Assembly (NCBI GenBank): GCA_020852035.1
Contig: JADZBR010000162.1
Coordinates: 1 to 35,913 of the forward strand
Source of the DNA: Caulobacteraceae bacterium
GTDB lineage: Bacteria > Pseudomonadota > Alphaproteobacteria > Caulobacterales > Caulobacteraceae
DNA: 35,913 bases
Direction: 5' to 3'
The position numbers were made by a program, and so were the translations under genes. Below the pieces are notes generated by a model. It was not told the DNA's origin. It ran no database searches and worked only from the letters and a program-made list of their open reading frames with translations. Shown here one piece after another: positions 10,905 through 17,913 of the stretch (positions within the stretch are counted from its first letter, which is position 1; each line of letters begins with the position of its first letter).

Positions 10905-11783
10905 ATGCTCTGGATCCTCCTGACCGCCGCCGCGGCCCCGCTGCAGGTGGCGCGCAACGCCCTGCAGCGCGGGCTGGTGGGCGACGCCGGGCCGTGGGGC
11001 GCGACTTTGGTGCGCTTCCTCTTCGGCCTGCCGTTCTCGCTAGCCATGTTCGCGGCGATCGCGGTGTTCACTCGCGGCGCGAGCCCGACGGTCTCGGCCG
11101 GCTACTTCGCCGCCGCCGGCGTCGGCGGGCTGGCGCAGATGGCGGCCACGGCGGCGCTGTTGGTCGCCATGCGGCGCTCGGGGTTCGCGGTGGCGACCGC
11201 CCTGCAACAGAGCTCGCTGCCGTTCGCCGCCCTGCTGGGCCTGGCGATGGGCGATGCGCTCTCCGGCGCGGCCTGGGCGGGCGTGGCCTTGGCGACGGCG
11301 GGGCTCGGGGTCCTCACCTGGCCCCGGCGCGGCGCGGGGGAGGGCGCGCTGGCCGGCGCCCTGCTGGGCCTGGCGTCCGGCTTCGCCTTCGCCATTGCGC
11401 TGAACGCCTATCGTCGGGCCGGCGTGCTGTTGGAGCCGGAGCATCCGATCTACGCGGCGCTCGCCACCGTCTGTCTGGTGCAAGCCTTCCAGACGGTCCT
11501 GCTCGCGGGCCTGCTGGCGGCGTTCAGGCCCTCGGCGCTGGTCGCCGTGCTGGCCGCCTGGCGCCAGTCGCTGGGCGCGGGATTCTGCGGTTCGGCGGCC
11601 TCGGCCTGCTGGTTCGCCGCCCTGGCCCTGGCGCCGGCCGCGCCCGTGCGCGCGGTGGGGGTGATCGAGATGCCGATCGCGGCGGCGGCCGGGCGGCGGC
11701 TCTTCAAGGAGCGGCTGACCTTTCTCCAGATCGCGGCCGGCGCGGTGACCGCCGCCGGCGTGGTGCTCGCCGCGCTCGGCTAG
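10905..11783 (+). CDS. EamA/DMT-superfamily transporter
   Basis: Inner-membrane protein of 292 aa with about ten hydrophobic segments arranged as two similar halves, as in the drug/metabolite transporter (EamA) superfamily. The first half includes ATLVRFLFGLPFSLAMFAAIAVF and AATAALLVAMRRSGFAVATALQQSSLPFAALLGLAMGD; the second repeats the pattern with ASACWFAALALAPAAPVRAVGVIEMPIAAAAGRRLFKERLTFLQ. The substrate is unknown; many relatives export amino acids or metabolites, so proximity to leuA is suggestive only. The AAGGAAAGG serving as ribosome binding site comes from the end of repeat copy 3. Confidence 0.85.
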   Translation: MLWILLTAAAAPLQVARNALQRGLVGDAGPWGATLVRFLFGLPFSLAMFAAIAVFTRGASPTVSAGYFAAAGVGGLAQMAATAALLVAMRRSGFAVATALQQSSLPFAALLGLAMGDALSGAAWAGVALATAGLGVLTWPRRGAGEGALAGALLGLASGFAFAIALNAYRRAGVLLEPEHPIYAALATVCLVQAFQTVLLAGLLAAFRPSALVAVLAAWRQSLGAGFCGSAASACWFAALALAPAAPVRAVGVIEMPIAAAAGRRLFKERLTFLQIAAGAVTAAGVVLAALG

Positions 11784-11840
11784 CTGCGCGTTCCAGTCAG
11801 GTGGGGCCGAATCCGCAACGCCGCCTGGCGGACCGATCGC

Positions 11841-12719
11841 TCAACCGACTCGGCTGGCGCGCCAGCCCCTGGCCGCCTGCGCCAGGGGAACGCCTTCGGC
11901 CTTGGCGGGCGTGATGAGGTTTGCGGCGACCACGCCGGTGAACTGGCGCGGGCCGGCGGAGGTGTCGGCGACGAAGCCGATGCGGTCGCCCCGAAGGGTC
12001 GCCTTGCGGATCGGCTTGCCCGCGAAGGTCCCCTCGATCTCCTGGAACTTCTGCTTCAGGGCCAGGGAGCCGGCGACCCCGCCGCCGGTGATGCGCCAGG
12101 CGCCCTCCACCTTGGCCGGCACGATCCAGAGGTAGACCCGGCCGTTGGCGGAGGTGGCGTCGGGCCGCCAGTCGTCCATGTCGAAGGCGTGGGAAACCAC
12201 CCGCGCCCCCGGCTTCATCTCGTCCAGGATGCGCGGGCGCAGCTTCAGGTTCACCTCCGGCAGGAGATACATGGTCAGCAGACTCGCCTGGGCGATCGGT
12301 GTCTCGAAGAGGTCCTGGCGGCGGAAGCTCACCTTGTCGGCGACCCCGGCGTTCCGGGCGTTGAGGTTGGCCTCGGCGATCCGCTGGGGGTTGATGTCGA
12401 CGCCGAAGCCCGTCGCCCCGCGCCTGGCGGCCGCCACCAGGATGCGCCCGTCGCCGGAGCCGAGGTCGATCACGAAATCCCCCGCCTTCAGCCCGCCAAG
12501 GTCGAGCATGGCGGCGACCGTGTCGTTGGGCGTCGGCACATAGGGGACGTCGAGGTTGTCGGGATTGAACACCTCCTGGACCGGCGCGACTTCGCTGTTG
12601 GCGGCCGCGTTCCGGTCGGCCGCGGCGTCGCCGCAGGCGGCCAGCGGCAGGGCCAGGGCGCCGGTCATCGCTATCGCACCCAGTCGCCGCGTCCGGCGCG
12701 TCGTGATCACCAGCGACAT
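11841..12719 (-). CDS. SAM-dependent methyltransferase with a lipoprotein signal
   Basis: A 292-aa protein with a Rossmann methyltransferase domain: motif [31 protein letters not shown], then the post-I segment and [19 protein letters not shown]. The C-terminal third ([45 protein letters not shown]) looks like a small beta domain. Unusually, the N-terminus is an export signal: a basic region with TTRRTRRLG, a hydrophobic stretch ([15 protein letters not shown]) and a lipobox (LAAC), then an Ala/Asn-rich linker. The ATG at 12719 has GGAGGAGG upstream, which supports this start. If exported, the protein would sit in a compartment not known to contain SAM. The substrate is unknown. Confidence 0.82.
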   Translation of the reverse strand: MSLVITTRRTRRLGAIAMTGALALPLAACGDAAADRNAAANSEVAPVQEVFNPDNLDVPYVPTPNDTVAAMLDLGGLKAGDFVIDLGSGDGRILVAAARRGATGFGVDINPQRIAEANLNARNAGVADKVSFRRQDLFETPIAQASLLTMYLLPEVNLKLRPRILDEMKPGARVVSHAFDMDDWRPDATSANGRVYLWIVPAKVEGAWRITGGGVAGSLALKQKFQEIEGTFAGKPIRKATLRGDRIGFVADTSAGPRQFTGVVAANLITPAKAEGVPLAQAARGWRASRVG

Positions 12720-12831
12720 GTCGGGACGGCCTCCTCCAACCCCGCACTCCTCAAGCCTGACAGCAGGCTTCGGTTCCGGCCGGATTTCAAGAGCCGGCCG
12801 CGGGTGGCCCGCGCCTAGGGGAAATCCCGTA

Positions 12832-12843
12832 GGGAGAACTCCC
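12832..12843 (+). promoter_or_regulatory. Small hairpin upstream of the alternative oxidase gene
   Basis: GGGAG-AA-CTCCC followed by GAA, about 85 bp before the oxidase ATG. Nearly the same string, GGGAG-AGA-CTCCC-GAA, occurs at 9104-9119 ahead of leuA. It may be a shared 5' untranslated-region element or coincidence. Nothing else stands out in the 208 bp between the methyltransferase and oxidase starts. Confidence 0.3.
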
Positions 12844-12927
12844 GAATGTCGCCATCCGCCGGCCTGGCCTATCCCGCCGCATCGACGGACGCGACCCCGC
12901 GCCCGCCTTCGCAGGATCTGGACTCCC

Positions 12928-13617
12928 ATGACCGCCCCGCTTGTCGACCTTTCCGTCCACCACCAGCCGCGCGGCGCGTCGGACCGCATCGCCTTCGGCT
13001 TCGTCAAGGCGCTGCGCTTCTTCGCCGACACCTTCTTCGCCAAGCGCTATGGCCACCGCGCCGTGGTGCTGGAAACCGTCGCGGCCGTCCCCGGCATGGT
13101 GGGGGCGACCCTCAACCACCTGAAATGCCTGCGTCGCATGGAAGACGACCGCGGCTGGATCAAGACGCTGATGGACGAGGCCGAGAACGAGCGCATGCAC
13201 CTGATGACCTTCATCGAGGTCTGCCGGCCGACGCTGTTCGAGCGCTTCGTGGTCGTGGCCGCCCAATGGGTCTTCTACCTCTTCTTCTTCGGCCTCTACC
13301 TGGTCAGCTCCAGGACCGCCCACCGCGTGGTCGGCTACTTCGAGGAGGAGGCGGTGATCAGCTACACCCACTACCTCGTCGAGATCGACGAAGGCCGCTC
13401 GGAGAACGTGCCGGCCCCGCAGATCGCCAGGACCTACTGGGGCCTGCCGGCCGATGCGCGGCTGCGCGACGTGGTCGAGGTGGTCCGCGCCGACGAGGCC
13501 CACCACCGCGACGTCAACCACGGCTTCGCCAACGAGATCGCCGGCCTGCCGCTGGCGAGCGTCGCCCCTTGCCCGCCGCATGTGGCGCAGGAGCCGAATT
13601 GGAAGAACGCGGCGTGA
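12928..13617 (+). CDS. Alternative oxidase (AOX), diiron ubiquinol oxidase
   Basis: Membrane-associated ubiquinol:oxygen oxidoreductase of 229 aa that bypasses the cytochrome complexes and does not pump protons. All diiron ligand motifs are present: Glu49 in [13 protein letters not shown], Glu88 and His91 in NERMHL, the FEEEA motif (139-141), and Glu190 with His193 in [12 protein letters not shown]. The hydrophobic segment [19 protein letters not shown] is the monotopic membrane-binding helix. The N-terminus is short, as in bacterial forms without a transit peptide. The ATG at 12928 has AGGA 11 nt upstream. AOX resists NO and cyanide, and the next gene encodes a truncated haemoglobin, so the pair suits respiration under nitrosative or low-oxygen stress. 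AOX is patchily distributed in alphaproteobacteria, so lateral transfer is possible, though base composition does not differ. Confidence 0.95.
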   Translation: MTAPLVDLSVHHQPRGASDRIAFGFVKALRFFADTFFAKRYGHRAVVLETVAAVPGMVGATLNHLKCLRRMEDDRGWIKTLMDEAENERMHLMTFIEVCRPTLFERFVVVAAQWVFYLFFFGLYLVSSRTAHRVVGYFEEEAVISYTHYLVEIDEGRSENVPAPQIARTYWGLPADARLRDVVEVVRADEAHHRDVNHGFANEIAGLPLASVAPCPPHVAQEPNWKNAA

Positions 13618-13620
13618 GCG

Positions 13621-13649
13621 CACCAGGGACGCAAGGCCCGCCCTGGGTG
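13621..13649 (+). terminator. Hairpin after the AOX gene
   Basis: CACCAGGG (13621-13628) can pair with CCCTGGGTG (13641-13649) with one bulge, starting 3 bp after the oxidase stop. No T-run follows, so it may be a weak or Rho-assisted terminator, or an mRNA 3' stabiliser that separates AOX from the haemoglobin gene. Confidence 0.35.
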
Positions 13650-13753
13650 AAACACCGGCCTTGCCGACCTATCTCATCGGAGACGGCGGCGGCGTTCGAT
13701 GCGAGCGTCGCCGGGCGTCCCGCCACCCCACTAGCCGACGAGGTCAGAACGCC

Positions 13754-14218
13754 ATGACACAGCATGCGGACGATCGGGACGAGGCCGCGGCCCGCACGGA
13801 ACGGCGGCGGCTGATCGCGCCGGGGACGGCGGCCGGCGTCACTGAGGAGATGATCGGCGAACTGGTTCACACCTTCTACGGCCGCGTGCGCAAGGACCCG
13901 GCCCTGGGCCCGATCTTCAACCGCGAGGTGGAGGACTGGGACGAGCACCTGGCCAAGCTTTGCGACTTCTGGTCCTCGGTCACCCTGATGACCGGCCGGT
14001 TCAAGGGCGCGCCGATGGCGGCGCACGTCCGGGTGGCCGATATCCGGCCGACGCATTTCGCCCGCTGGCTGCACCTGTTCGGGGAGACGGCGCGCCAGGT
14101 CTGCCCGCCGGCGGCGGCCGACCTCTTCGCGGCCAAGGCCGAGATGATCGGCCAGAGCCTCCAACTCGGCATCGCGGCCAGTCGCGGCGAGTTGCCGGGC
14201 GCGCCGGCGGCCCGTTGA
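13754..14218 (+). CDS. Group III truncated haemoglobin
   Basis: Small haem protein of 154 aa with a 2-on-2 globin fold. Group III features are visible by comparison with the Campylobacter Ctb protein: Tyr42 at B10 in HTFYGRVRKDPALGPIFN, the conserved FW in LCDFWSSVTLMTGRFKG, the proximal His91 (F8) in APMAAHVRV, and Trp105 in HFARWLHLFGE. Proteins of this type bind oxygen and NO and moderate respiration under microaerobic or nitrosative conditions. About 25 charged residues precede the globin core. It follows AOX by 136 bp on the same strand, and its stop lies 13 bp before operator A. Confidence 0.93.
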   Translation: MTQHADDRDEAAARTERRRLIAPGTAAGVTEEMIGELVHTFYGRVRKDPALGPIFNREVEDWDEHLAKLCDFWSSVTLMTGRFKGAPMAAHVRVADIRPTHFARWLHLFGETARQVCPPAAADLFAAKAEMIGQSLQLGIAASRGELPGAPAAR

Positions 14219-14231
14219 GTTTCGCTCGCCT

Positions 14232-14256
14232 TATAATATCGTGGAACGATATTATA
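14232..14256. promoter_or_regulatory. Palindromic operator A, upstream of PRC-barrel gene 1
   Basis: Perfect inverted repeat: TATAATATCGT (14232-14242), spacer GGA, ACGATATTATA (14246-14256). It contains a consensus -10 hexamer TATAAT and ends 21 bp before the preferred ATG, so a bound repressor would cover the promoter. It is the best of four related sites in the window (core ATATCGT-NNN-ACGATAT) and starkly AT-rich against its surroundings. Confidence 0.85.
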
Positions 14257-14277
14257 TCGGGCCTGGAGGACATGAAG

Positions 14278-14721
14278 ATGGAGATGGACTGGTCGGCGCC
14301 CGACGGACGTTCGGGCCTGGGATTCATGAAGCCGAAGCGGACCTGGGTGCGGGCTCCCGGGCAAAGCTGGTATCGCCCCGCCGAAGCTTCGCCGTCGATG
14401 CGCGAGCCTCGCCCGCATCGGCGTGTGACCGCCAGTCGCGTGAAGGGCGCCGCCGTTTTCGGCCCCGGCGGGCGGCGGATCGGACGTGTCCGGGACGTGA
14501 TCATCGACGATGCGACTGGCCAGGTGGCCTTCGTGCTGATCGCTTGCGGCGGGATCCTGGGGTTCGGCGAGCGGCTGCGCCGCGCCAGCTGGTCGGCGCT
14601 GACCTACGAGGCGGAGCGGATTGGATATGTGCTGGACGAGGCCGGGGGCGATACGCCTTCGCCGGTTCCCCTCTCGAAGGCGGCGGTCCGCGATGACCGC
14701 GGCGCCGAGGCGGGGGGATAG
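14278..14721 (+). CDS. PRC-barrel domain protein 1
   Basis: A 147-aa protein without signal peptide or membrane helix. From about residue 50 it carries a PRC-barrel: VTASRVKGAAVFGPGGRRIGRVRDVIIDDATGQVAFVLIACGGILGFGERLRRASWSALTYE. The N-terminal 45 residues are polar and look unstructured. PRC-barrels occur in RimM, photosynthetic reaction-centre subunit H and many small stress proteins; stand-alone ones have no settled function. The start at 14278 is chosen over 14272 because GGAGGA (14265-14270) is then 7 nt away. Operator A lies directly upstream. It is a paralogue of the protein encoded at 15824-16255, with the same SRVxGxxVFxPxGxRxGRVxDxxID core. Confidence 0.85.
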   Translation: MEMDWSAPDGRSGLGFMKPKRTWVRAPGQSWYRPAEASPSMREPRPHRRVTASRVKGAAVFGPGGRRIGRVRDVIIDDATGQVAFVLIACGGILGFGERLRRASWSALTYEAERIGYVLDEAGGDTPSPVPLSKAAVRDDRGAEAGG

Positions 14722-14766
14722 AACACCTCGACGCCGGGTCTGCCGGAGCACCTCCCTATGCGCTCG

Positions 14767-14790
14767 ATATATGTCGTTATACGATATAAT
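14767..14790. promoter_or_regulatory. Palindromic operator B, no clear target gene
   Basis: Left half ATATATGTCGT (14767-14777, one mismatch in the core), spacer TAT, right half ACGATATAAT (14781-14790), which contains a perfect -10 hexamer TATAAT at 14785-14790. It lies between the 3' ends of PRC-barrel gene 1 and the 74-aa gene, so any rightward transcript would run antisense to the latter. Confidence 0.7.
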
Positions 14791-14837
14791 TCAAGAGAGC
14801 TCGTGACGGGGGCATGCGATGCGTCGTTGGCGAGGTG

Positions 14838-15062
14838 TCAGTGCGGCGAACGCGAGCCGTCCGGCCGGACATCGACGCCCACCAGGGGGCTCCAGTGGTG
14901 ATCTTCCGGATGGGCGCCCAACCGCAGCGCCGCCGACCTGATCTTGGCGTCCAGGTCGTGGAGCGCCTCGACCGACCGATCGTGCCGGTTCGTGAACGTC
15001 GGCGAGTTGGCGGGGAGCGGCTCCGGAACCTGGCCTTCCAGCAGGTCGGAATCTCGAATCAT
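14838..15062 (-). CDS. Small conserved-looking hypothetical protein (74 aa)
   Basis: I do not recognise this protein. It is hydrophilic, with no signal or membrane segment; the middle (HDRSVEALHDLDAKIRSAALRLG) should be a helix, followed by a His-containing stretch (AHPEDHHW) and a charged end. The case for a real gene is good: GGAGG lies 6 nt upstream of the ATG, third codon positions are strongly G/C, and a promoter-like pair TTGATT-16-TATCTT with operator C on its -35 box lies 65-90 bp upstream. It belongs physically to the operator-linked cluster of PRC-barrel, MarR and Rieske-FAD genes. The overlapping frame on the other strand is judged a shadow. Confidence 0.7.
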   Translation of the reverse strand: MIRDSDLLEGQVPEPLPANSPTFTNRHDRSVEALHDLDAKIRSAALRLGAHPEDHHWSPLVGVDVRPDGSRSPH

Positions 15063-15126
15063 CGTCAGCCTCCAGATGAATGCTGTCGCGACTGGCGTTT
15101 GGGATCAGTCCGGCAGGCTCGTCTAA

Positions 15127-15154
15127 AAGATATGCCTCGCGGCGGCGTAATCAA
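15127..15154 (-). promoter_or_regulatory. Predicted promoter of the 74-aa gene
   Basis: On the minus strand, TTGATT (15154-15149) and TATCTT (15132-15127) are 16 nt apart. The -35 hexamer abuts or overlaps the left arm of operator C, an arrangement suited to repression. Confidence 0.4.
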
Positions 15155-15172
15155 TCGCGTTACGATATAAAT
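15149..15172. promoter_or_regulatory. Palindromic operator C, between the 74-aa gene and marR
   Basis: The right half ACGATATAAAT (15162-15172) is identical over 11 nt to that of operator D. The left half is degenerate (CAATCGC in the core, four of seven positions matching). It lies in the divergent region between the 74-aa gene (start 15062) and marR (start 15344). Confidence 0.6.
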
Positions 15173-15343
15173 CACCGCCTCGTGTCCCACCCGATCCGAG
15201 GCGCGGCGTCTTCGATGGGGCCAGCGCTTGTTCGACCCGCGTCGATATCGGGCGACGCCCTCCTCAGTGGAATTTGACGGGTGTCGCACCGGCGCGGGCT
15301 GCTCTACCAACGGCCCGTCCTGGACTCAGGAAAGGCAGCGACG

Positions 15344-15793
15344 ATGAGCGCTTCGAAAGGCCGGACGCCGGAACGCCCGACCCTGAACCAGGCCGACTAC
15401 GAAGCCCTGGCGTCCTTTCGCTACGCCGTGCGGCGCTATCTGGCCTTCGCCGAGGGCGGGGCCCGTTCGGTCGGCCTGACCTCGCAGCAGCACCAGGCCC
15501 TGCTGGCGATCAAGGCTCACACGCTCAGGGAGCCGATGTCGATCGGCGACCTCGCCGGAGAGTTGCTGTTGAAGCACCACAGCACCGTCGAGCTTCTCGG
15601 TCGTCTGGAGAAGGCCGGGTTCACCCGCAAGGCGGTCGACCCGCAGGACCGCCGCCGGGCGTTGATTTCCCTGACGCCGGCCGGCGAGGGCGTGCTGGCC
15701 GCGCTGTCGGCCAGCAACCTGCGAGAACTGCGGGTCATCGCCCCGGCGTTCTCGGGCCTGATTGGCCAACTGGAGCAGCTCAAGGCCGAATAG
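15344..15793 (+). CDS. MarR-family transcriptional regulator
   Basis: Winged-helix regulator of 149 aa. After a short polar N-terminus, YEALASFRYAVRRYLAFAEGGARSVGLTSQQHQALLAIKAH gives the first dimer helices. The DNA-binding part is MSIGDLAGELLLKHHSTVELLGRLEKAGFTRKAVDPQDRRRALISLTPAG, including the conserved wing DPQDRRR. The last helices (LRELRVIAPAFSGLIGQLEQL) complete the dimer interface. There is no cysteine at an OhrR-like position, so a ligand rather than thiol oxidation is likely. The start at 15344 has AGGAAAGG about 8 nt upstream; an in-frame GTG at 15281 is less likely. It sits inside the set of four palindromes and is the only regulator gene in the cluster, making it the prime candidate to bind them. 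Confidence 0.9.
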   Translation: MSASKGRTPERPTLNQADYEALASFRYAVRRYLAFAEGGARSVGLTSQQHQALLAIKAHTLREPMSIGDLAGELLLKHHSTVELLGRLEKAGFTRKAVDPQDRRRALISLTPAGEGVLAALSASNLRELRVIAPAFSGLIGQLEQLKAE

Positions 15794-15823
15794 TCGCCGG
15801 AAGACGCCGGCGGCGGCGAACGG

Positions 15824-16255
15824 TCAGCAGTATGGCGCGAGCAGATAGGGGTTGTAGTAGAGCGCGAGCCGCTCCTGCCAGGAGCGGTCGCCGGCCCCGA
15901 GCGCCTGCAGGTCCTCGTCGGAGAGCCGCGGCTCCTTCTCCAGTTCCGCCCTGTCCGCCGGGAGCACGTAGCCGCCAAGCGCCGCGTCATGGCGCAGGAG
16001 CCGCCAGGGCGCGGCGGAAACCCGCCGCAGGAAGCCCAGGCCGTTCTCCACATAGAGCAGCGCATAGTCGATATGGCCGGAAGCCTTGTCGATCGAAAGG
16101 TCGCCGACCCGGCCGCATCGTTCTCCCCGGGGACTGAACACCGGCGAACCGATCACCCGTGAGGCGCCGACCAGCCGCCGTGCGGGCCCCGTGGCGAGGA
16201 GGGGAATCACGACGTCCTCCGTTTCTGGACCTGGGGGATTCGCAATCCGTCTCAT
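15824..16255 (-). CDS. PRC-barrel domain protein 2
   Basis: A 143-aa soluble protein. The PRC-barrel is at about residues 28-95: VGASRVIGSPVFSPRGERCGRVGDLSIDKASGHIDYALLYVENGLGFLRRVSAAPWRLLRHDAALGGYVL. It continues into a C-terminal tail (PRLSDEDLQALGAGDRSWQERLALYYNPYLLAPYC) ending in aromatic residues and a terminal Cys, absent from the paralogue at 14278. The tail resembles those of small PRC-barrel stress proteins, but I cannot assign a function. It is divergent from the Rieske-FAD gene across operator D. GAGAGGGACGAG lies upstream of the ATG at 16255. Confidence 0.85.
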   Translation of the reverse strand: MRRIANPPGPETEDVVIPLLATGPARRLVGASRVIGSPVFSPRGERCGRVGDLSIDKASGHIDYALLYVENGLGFLRRVSAAPWRLLRHDAALGGYVLPADRAELEKEPRLSDEDLQALGAGDRSWQERLALYYNPYLLAPYC

Positions 16256-16277
16256 CTGACTCGTCCCTCTCAGCTTG

Positions 16278-16302
16278 ATAATATCGTATTACGATATAAA
16301 TA
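16278..16302. promoter_or_regulatory. Palindromic operator D, between PRC-barrel 2 and the Rieske-FAD gene
   Basis: Core ATATCGT (16281-16287), spacer ATT, ACGATAT (16291-16297): a perfect 7-bp inverted repeat with AT-rich flanks. A rightward promoter TTGATA (16275-16280)-16 nt-TAAATA (16297-16302) and a leftward -10 TATTAT (16283-16278) both overlap it, so one bound dimer could control both divergent genes. Confidence 0.85.
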
Positions 16303-16380
16303 GGTTCAGGGATAGCGGTTTCCAAGCCGGGCGCGAGGCGCCACGGTTGGAGGCGGCTGAAAACGCAAGGGAGACGCTAG

Positions 16381-17913
16381 ATGGCTGTCACCGGCGAACC
16401 GACAGGGCCGAACCTGGCCGCCGGCCTGCCGACCGGCGAAATCGCGGAGGGCGGCTGGGTGGCCGGCCATGTCGACGGCGAGCCGGTGCTGCTCTCGCGG
16501 CTGGACGGCGGCTGGTTCGCGGTCGGCGGCGCCTGCACGCACTACGGCGGCGCCCTGGGCGACGGGCTGGTGGCCGGCGAGACGGTGCGTTGCCCGCTGC
16601 ACCACGCCTGCTTCAGCCGCCGCACGGGCGAGGCGCTGGCGGCGCCGGCGTTCGATCCGCTCGGGGTCTGGCGCGTGGAGGTCCAGGGCGACCGCGTGCT
16701 TGTCAGGGCGCGCGCCGATACGCCGGCGCCCTCCCGGCCGGCCGGCCGGTCCGAGCGCCTGCGGCGCATCGTCATCGTCGGCGGCGGTGCGGCGGGATTC
16801 GCCGCCGCGGAGATGCTGCGGCGACGTGGCTACGACGGCTCGCTGATCATGCTGAGCGCCGACCAGGCCCCGCCATGCGACCGGCCCAACCTGTCCAAGG
16901 ACTACCTGGCCGGGACCGCGCCGGAGGATTGGATCCCCCTGAAAGGCGACGACTTCTACCGCGACAACGCCATCGACCTGCGTCTGGGCGCGCGGGTGGC
17001 GCGGATCGCCGACGCCGACGAGGTGGTGATGGCGGATGGCGAGCGGCTGGGATTCGACGCCCTGTTGCTGGCCACCGGCGCCGAGCCGGTGCGTTTGAAG
17101 GGGCCGGGGTTCGATGCGCCGAACGTCCACACCCTGCGCTCGCTCGCCGACGCCAGGGCGATCATCGCCGCGGCGGCCGACCGGCCGCGCGCGGTTGTGA
17201 TCGGCGCCAGCTTCATCGGCCTGGAAGTCGCCGCCTCGCTGCGCGCGCGGGGCCTGGAGGTGGCGGTGGCGGCGCCGGAGGCCGTGCCGATGGAGCGGGT
17301 GCTGGGTCGCGAACTCGGCGAGTTCGTGCGCGGCCTGCACGAGGCGCAGGGCGTGACCTTCCATCTCGGCGAAGGCGCGGAGTCCTATGCCGACGGACGC
17401 CTGCGCTTGTCCGGCGGGACCGAACTGGAAGCCGGGCTGGTGGTGCTGGGTGTCGGGGTGAGGCCGCGCGCCGAACTGGCGGAAGCCGCGGGGATCGCGG
17501 TGGACAACGGGATTCTCGTCGATGCTCGCCTGCGGACCAGCCGCGCCGCCGTCTTCGCCGCCGGCGATGTGGCGCGCTATCCCGATCCGCTGACGGGCGA
17601 GCCCATTCGGGTGGAGCACTGGGTGGCGGCCGAGCGCCAGGGGCAGGCCGCGGCCCGGAGCATGCTGGGCGAGGACGCGCCCTTCGCCGCGACGCCGTTC
17701 TTCTGGAGCAACCACTACGGGACCGAGATCCGCTATGTCGGGCATGGCGCGCGGTTCGACGCCGTCGAGGTGACGGGCTCGACCACCGCGGGCGACGTCG
17801 CGGTGCGCTACCTGCGGGCCGGGCGCCTGGTCGCGGCGGCGACGATCGGCCGCGACCTGGAGAACCTGACCATCGGCGCGGATCTGGAGCGGGCGCTCTC
17901 CTCGCCGGTTTGA
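16381..17913 (+). CDS. Rieske-domain FAD/NAD(P) oxidoreductase (AIFM3-like)
   Basis: Fusion of 510 aa. Residues 20-110 form a Rieske [2Fe-2S] domain with ligands Cys52, His54 (ACTHYGG) and Cys71, His74 (CPLHH). From residue 129 there is a ferredoxin-reductase-type flavoprotein: FAD motif IVIVGGGAAGFAAAEML (130-146), NAD(P) motif AVVIGASFIGLEVAASL (271-287), and AVFAAGDVARYPDP, which contacts FAD. The C-terminal domain (FFWSNHYGTEIRYVGHG) is typical of rubredoxin/ferredoxin reductases. It should move electrons between NAD(P)H and an iron-sulfur acceptor; no ferredoxin or oxygenase gene lies nearby. Operator D lies 80-100 bp upstream. The 5' untranslated region would be about 75 nt; AAGGGAG is near the ATG at 16381. 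Confidence 0.92.
   Translation: MAVTGEPTGPNLAAGLPTGEIAEGGWVAGHVDGEPVLLSRLDGGWFAVGGACTHYGGALGDGLVAGETVRCPLHHACFSRRTGEALAAPAFDPLGVWRVEVQGDRVLVRARADTPAPSRPAGRSERLRRIVIVGGGAAGFAAAEMLRRRGYDGSLIMLSADQAPPCDRPNLSKDYLAGTAPEDWIPLKGDDFYRDNAIDLRLGARVARIADADEVVMADGERLGFDALLLATGAEPVRLKGPGFDAPNVHTLRSLADARAIIAAAADRPRAVVIGASFIGLEVAASLRARGLEVAVAAPEAVPMERVLGRELGEFVRGLHEAQGVTFHLGEGAESYADGRLRLSGGTELEAGLVVLGVGVRPRAELAEAAGIAVDNGILVDARLRTSRAAVFAAGDVARYPDPLTGEPIRVEHWVAAERQGQAAARSMLGEDAPFAATPFFWSNHYGTEIRYVGHGARFDAVEVTGSTTAGDVAVRYLRAGRLVAAATIGRDLENLTIGADLERALSSPV

Noticed and set aside
14814-15170. Plus-strand ORF of 118 codons that could be driven by operator B
   Set aside because: It overlaps the better supported 74-aa gene on the other strand, is Arg/Val-rich without domain features, and lacks a proper Shine-Dalgarno sequence. 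A non-coding antisense transcript remains possible.
15241-15256. GTCGATATCGGGCGAC upstream of marR as an operator
   Set aside because: It contains only the short self-complementary CGATATCG and does not align with ATATCGT-NNN-ACGATAT.
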